This document shows positions 14,308-15,460 of a stretch of 15,460 nt of DNA, in pieces (positions within the stretch are counted from its first letter, which is position 1; each line of letters starts with the position of its first letter). The stretch covers positions 1 to 15,460 of the forward strand of contig JBBQKJ010000066.1 of NCBI GenBank assembly GCA_038326775.1, in the 5' to 3' direction. Origin of the DNA: DYIU01 sp038326775 (GTDB taxonomy: Bacteria > Actinomycetota > Geothermincolia > Fen-727 > Anoxymicrobiaceae). A model generated the notes under the pieces. It ran no database searches. It had not been told where the DNA came from and was given only the letters and a program-made list of their open reading frames with translations. The position numbers were made by a program, and so were the translations under genes.

Positions 14308-14580
14308 TTATTCCGCTGCCTCAGGGTAGTGGTGGAGGAAAGCCCTCTTAGTGGGTTTCCTGAAAAGTGCTCGCAGGGAACACCACTGGAGGAACCCCAC
14401 GAACATCAGGTAAGCTCCGAACCCGATGAGCAGGGGATTGGGGCCCTTGTCCTTGTTCTTGTTCGCCAGTACGATAAGCGCCGCCCCGGCCGCCATCCTG
14501 TTGATCCTGCCCAGGCCGTTGACGTTCTTCCAGAAGAACTTCCACTCGGGTTTTTCCGCTTTCTCTTTGTCGTGACTCAC
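14308..14580 (-). CDS. Small DUF2892/YgaP-like inner-membrane protein
   Basis: This is a 90-residue membrane protein. A charged N-terminus leads to NVNGLGRINRMAAGAALIVLA (about 19-39), which matches the N-x-G-x-x-D/G-R-x-x-R-x-x-x-G start of the DUF2892 family. A second hydrophobic segment (about 50-66) and QWCSLRALF follow, equivalent to the family's C-P-L-Y end but with Ser in place of Pro. Two membrane helices are likely. The function is unknown; relatives are fused to rhodanese domains. The start is GTG (14580-14578), with AAGGAGGGG 5 nt upstream; the ATG overlapping that site runs straight into a stop. It converges on the large secreted protein gene with only 21 bp between stops. Confidence 0.78.
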   Translation of the reverse strand: MSHDKEKAEKPEWKFFWKNVNGLGRINRMAAGAALIVLANKNKDKGPNPLLIGFGAYLMFVGFLQWCSLRALFRKPTKRAFLHHYPEAAE

Positions 14581-14638
14581 AGCATCCCCTCCTTGTGTCG
14601 GCTTTCTTCAGGTACCGCGCCCTGCTGAAGGTCACAAC

Positions 14639-14644
14639 ATTATA
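14639..14644 (-). promoter_or_regulatory. Candidate -10 box for the DUF2892-like gene
   Basis: A perfect TATAAT lies on the minus strand at 14644-14639, about 58 bp before the GTG start. No strong -35 hexamer is present. It is the third minus-strand gene here with a consensus -10 and weak -35. Confidence 0.45.
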
Positions 14645-14699
14645 CCCGTTCGCCATCGGTCGCCACAGGGGCTCCCAACAGTCAACGAACATGCTGTCT

Positions 14700-14729
14700 A
14701 TGTGTATTATTGCCACACTGTATACACAT
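14700..14729. promoter_or_regulatory. Inverted repeat straddling the tnpA start codon
   Basis: ATGTGTAT (14700-14707) and ATACACAT (14722-14729) are perfect 8-bp inverted arms around a 14-bp AT-rich centre. The right arm includes the first two bases of the tnpA ATG. No ribosome binding site precedes that ATG. The arms could be a binding site of the element's own MerR-like N-terminal domain near its left end. Confidence 0.45.
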
Positions 14730-15044
14730 GAAACTCGCTGAATGGGCACGCAAGAACGGAGTCTCGTACCGGACGGCGCTACGTTGGTACCACGAAGGCA
14801 ACCTTCCTGAACGGGCAGAGCAACTGCCGACAGGCACAATTCTGGTTTACGAAGCAGTACTGGCGCACGCCAGAAGCCCCGAGACCGTGATCTATGCGCG
14901 CGTATCATCTGTTGATCAAAAGGAGGACCTCGCCCGCCAGGTATCCCGGCTCAAAGACTATGAGCCGCGCGCGGTCTCCGGGTGAAGGCGGTGGCCGAGG
15001 AGATCGGCTCCGGACTGAACGGCCACCGCAAGAAACTACTGAAG
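14728..15044 (+). pseudogene. tnpA: IS607 serine recombinase TnpA, frameshifted and truncated
   Basis: From ATG 14728 the frame gives MKLAEWARKNGVSYRTALRW, a MerR-like helix-turn-helix. It then gives VIYARVSSVDQKEDLARQVS, the start of the resolvase domain with the catalytic serine in Y-A-R-V-S-S. After LKDY the frame runs into a stop at 14983-14985. One missing base near 14963 restores AARGLRVKAVAEEIGSGLNG HRKKLLK in the next frame, the expected continuation. The rest of the recombinase domain (about 110 codons by comparison with the usual ~200-residue length) is gone, and the frame passes directly into TnpB. The protein cannot be active. Confidence 0.8.
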
Positions 15045-15460
15045 GTTAAGCGAGCCTACAAGACCGAGCTTAAACCTGACGACAGACAGCGTTCCCTGCT
15101 TGCGAATCACTGCGGAGCCGCGCGCTTCGCATACAACTGGGGCCTGGCCAGAAAGACAGAATCCTACAAGCTCACGGGCAAGTCCCCAACGGCCATCGAC
15201 CTCCACCGCGGGCTGAACTCCCTCAAGAAGACCGGCAGGCATAAAGGCAAGGTCGGCTTCCCAAGGTTCAAGAGTCGCCACAAGGGCCCGGGCTCCTTCA
15301 GGCTGACCGGCTCCGTGCGCGTCGAGGAAGCCAGGGTCAAGCTCCCCCGCCTGGGCTGGATACGGCTCAAGGAGAGAGGCTATCTGCCGCAAGAGTCAGA
15401 GCGCGTCCACATCGCCGGTTGGTATCGACCTTGGAGTGAAGACGCTCGCCGCGGTCTCCT
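15045..15460 (+). pseudogene. tnpB: TnpB (RNA-guided nuclease family), damaged and cut by the window edge
   Basis: TnpB is the transposon-encoded RNA-guided DNA nuclease related to Cas12. The frame reads KRAYKTELKPDDRQRSLLAN, then AARFAYNWGLA, then LHRGLNSLKK, KVGFPRFKSRHKGPGSFRLT and LPRLGWIRLKERGYLP, all typical N-terminal TnpB blocks in order. There is no start codon at the expected place; the frame is continuous with the tnpA remnant. Near 15418 the frame shifts: GIDLGVKTLAAVS, the RuvC-I motif with its catalytic Asp (15427-15429), lies one frame over. Roughly thirty residues that normally separate it from the RGYLP block are missing. This copy is therefore inactive, though the unseen 3' part could be intact. 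Confidence 0.8.

Larger units (their letters stand above)
14700..15460 (+). mobile_element. Decayed IS607-type (IS605 superfamily) element, right end outside the window
   Basis: The gene order serine recombinase then TnpB on one strand defines the IS607 group. Three lesions are visible: a one-base deletion in tnpA, a large deletion that joins tnpA to tnpB in one frame, and a deletion with frameshift in tnpB before its RuvC-I motif. The element lacks obvious terminal inverted repeats, as is normal for the group, so the left boundary (placed near the inverted repeat) is approximate. Confidence 0.75.

Overview
The window is GC-rich bacterial DNA. Coding density is moderate, and strong GGAGG-type ribosome binding sites precede most genes. 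The best lineage clue is the secreted 1296-residue protein at 10396-14286, whose C-terminal repeats carry the signature W[YH]FAEG[CT]TR ... W-L-C-L-x-NP ... VERPxYF. From memory, such repeats occur in surface proteins of deep-branching, often thermophilic or subsurface Actinomycetota. The lineage is inference; no rRNA or tRNA gene is visible.

Layout. (1) The left edge, 1-800, is the 3' end of an IS1634-type (IS4 superfamily) insertion sequence. (2) At 806-1534 a minus-strand TetR-family regulator has its own promoter, two operator-like palindromes and an intrinsic terminator. (3) At 1718-2148 a small RRM RNA-binding protein is read from a good sigma70-type promoter through a leader with a terminator-like hairpin. 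(4) At 2190-3205 there is a minus-strand FkbM-type methyltransferase; two perfect 9-bp hairpins separate it from the convergent RRM gene. (5) At 3241-3521 lies a decayed short-chain dehydrogenase, broken by a one-base deletion. (6) At 3601-5043 there are two exported, probably lipid-anchored proteins: an alpha/beta hydrolase and a small unknown. (7) At 5327-8510 a tight four-gene unit encodes a zinc-dependent medium-chain dehydrogenase, both halves of a split transketolase and an SCP2 lipid-binding domain protein. (8) At 8552-10036, convergent to it, is an orphan ADP-forming acyl-CoA synthetase alpha-type protein. (9) At 10396-14286 is the large secreted protein, which resembles the rhamnogalacturonan exolyase (PcRGLX/YetA-like) architecture followed by four ~105-residue repeats. 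(10) At 14308-14580 there is a small DUF2892-like membrane protein. (11) From 14700 to the right edge is a decayed IS607-type element: a frameshifted serine recombinase (tnpA) fused by deletion to a damaged tnpB.

How the genes may work together. The dehydrogenase and split transketolase suggest oxidation of a polyol or sugar to a ketose followed by two-carbon transfer. The SCP2 protein and the nearby acyl-CoA synthetase-like protein hint at acyl or lipid chemistry, but no substrate can be read from sequence. The secreted protein could supply sugars if it is a polysaccharide lyase or hydrolase. The window is bracketed by insertion sequences and holds at least three decayed genes, so it looks like a plastic region. 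I found no CRISPR array and no clear defence or prophage module. The most unusual items are the four-gene metabolic unit, the repeat protein that stops exactly at a repeat boundary, the deletion-fused tnpA/tnpB remnant and the TetR operator arrangement.
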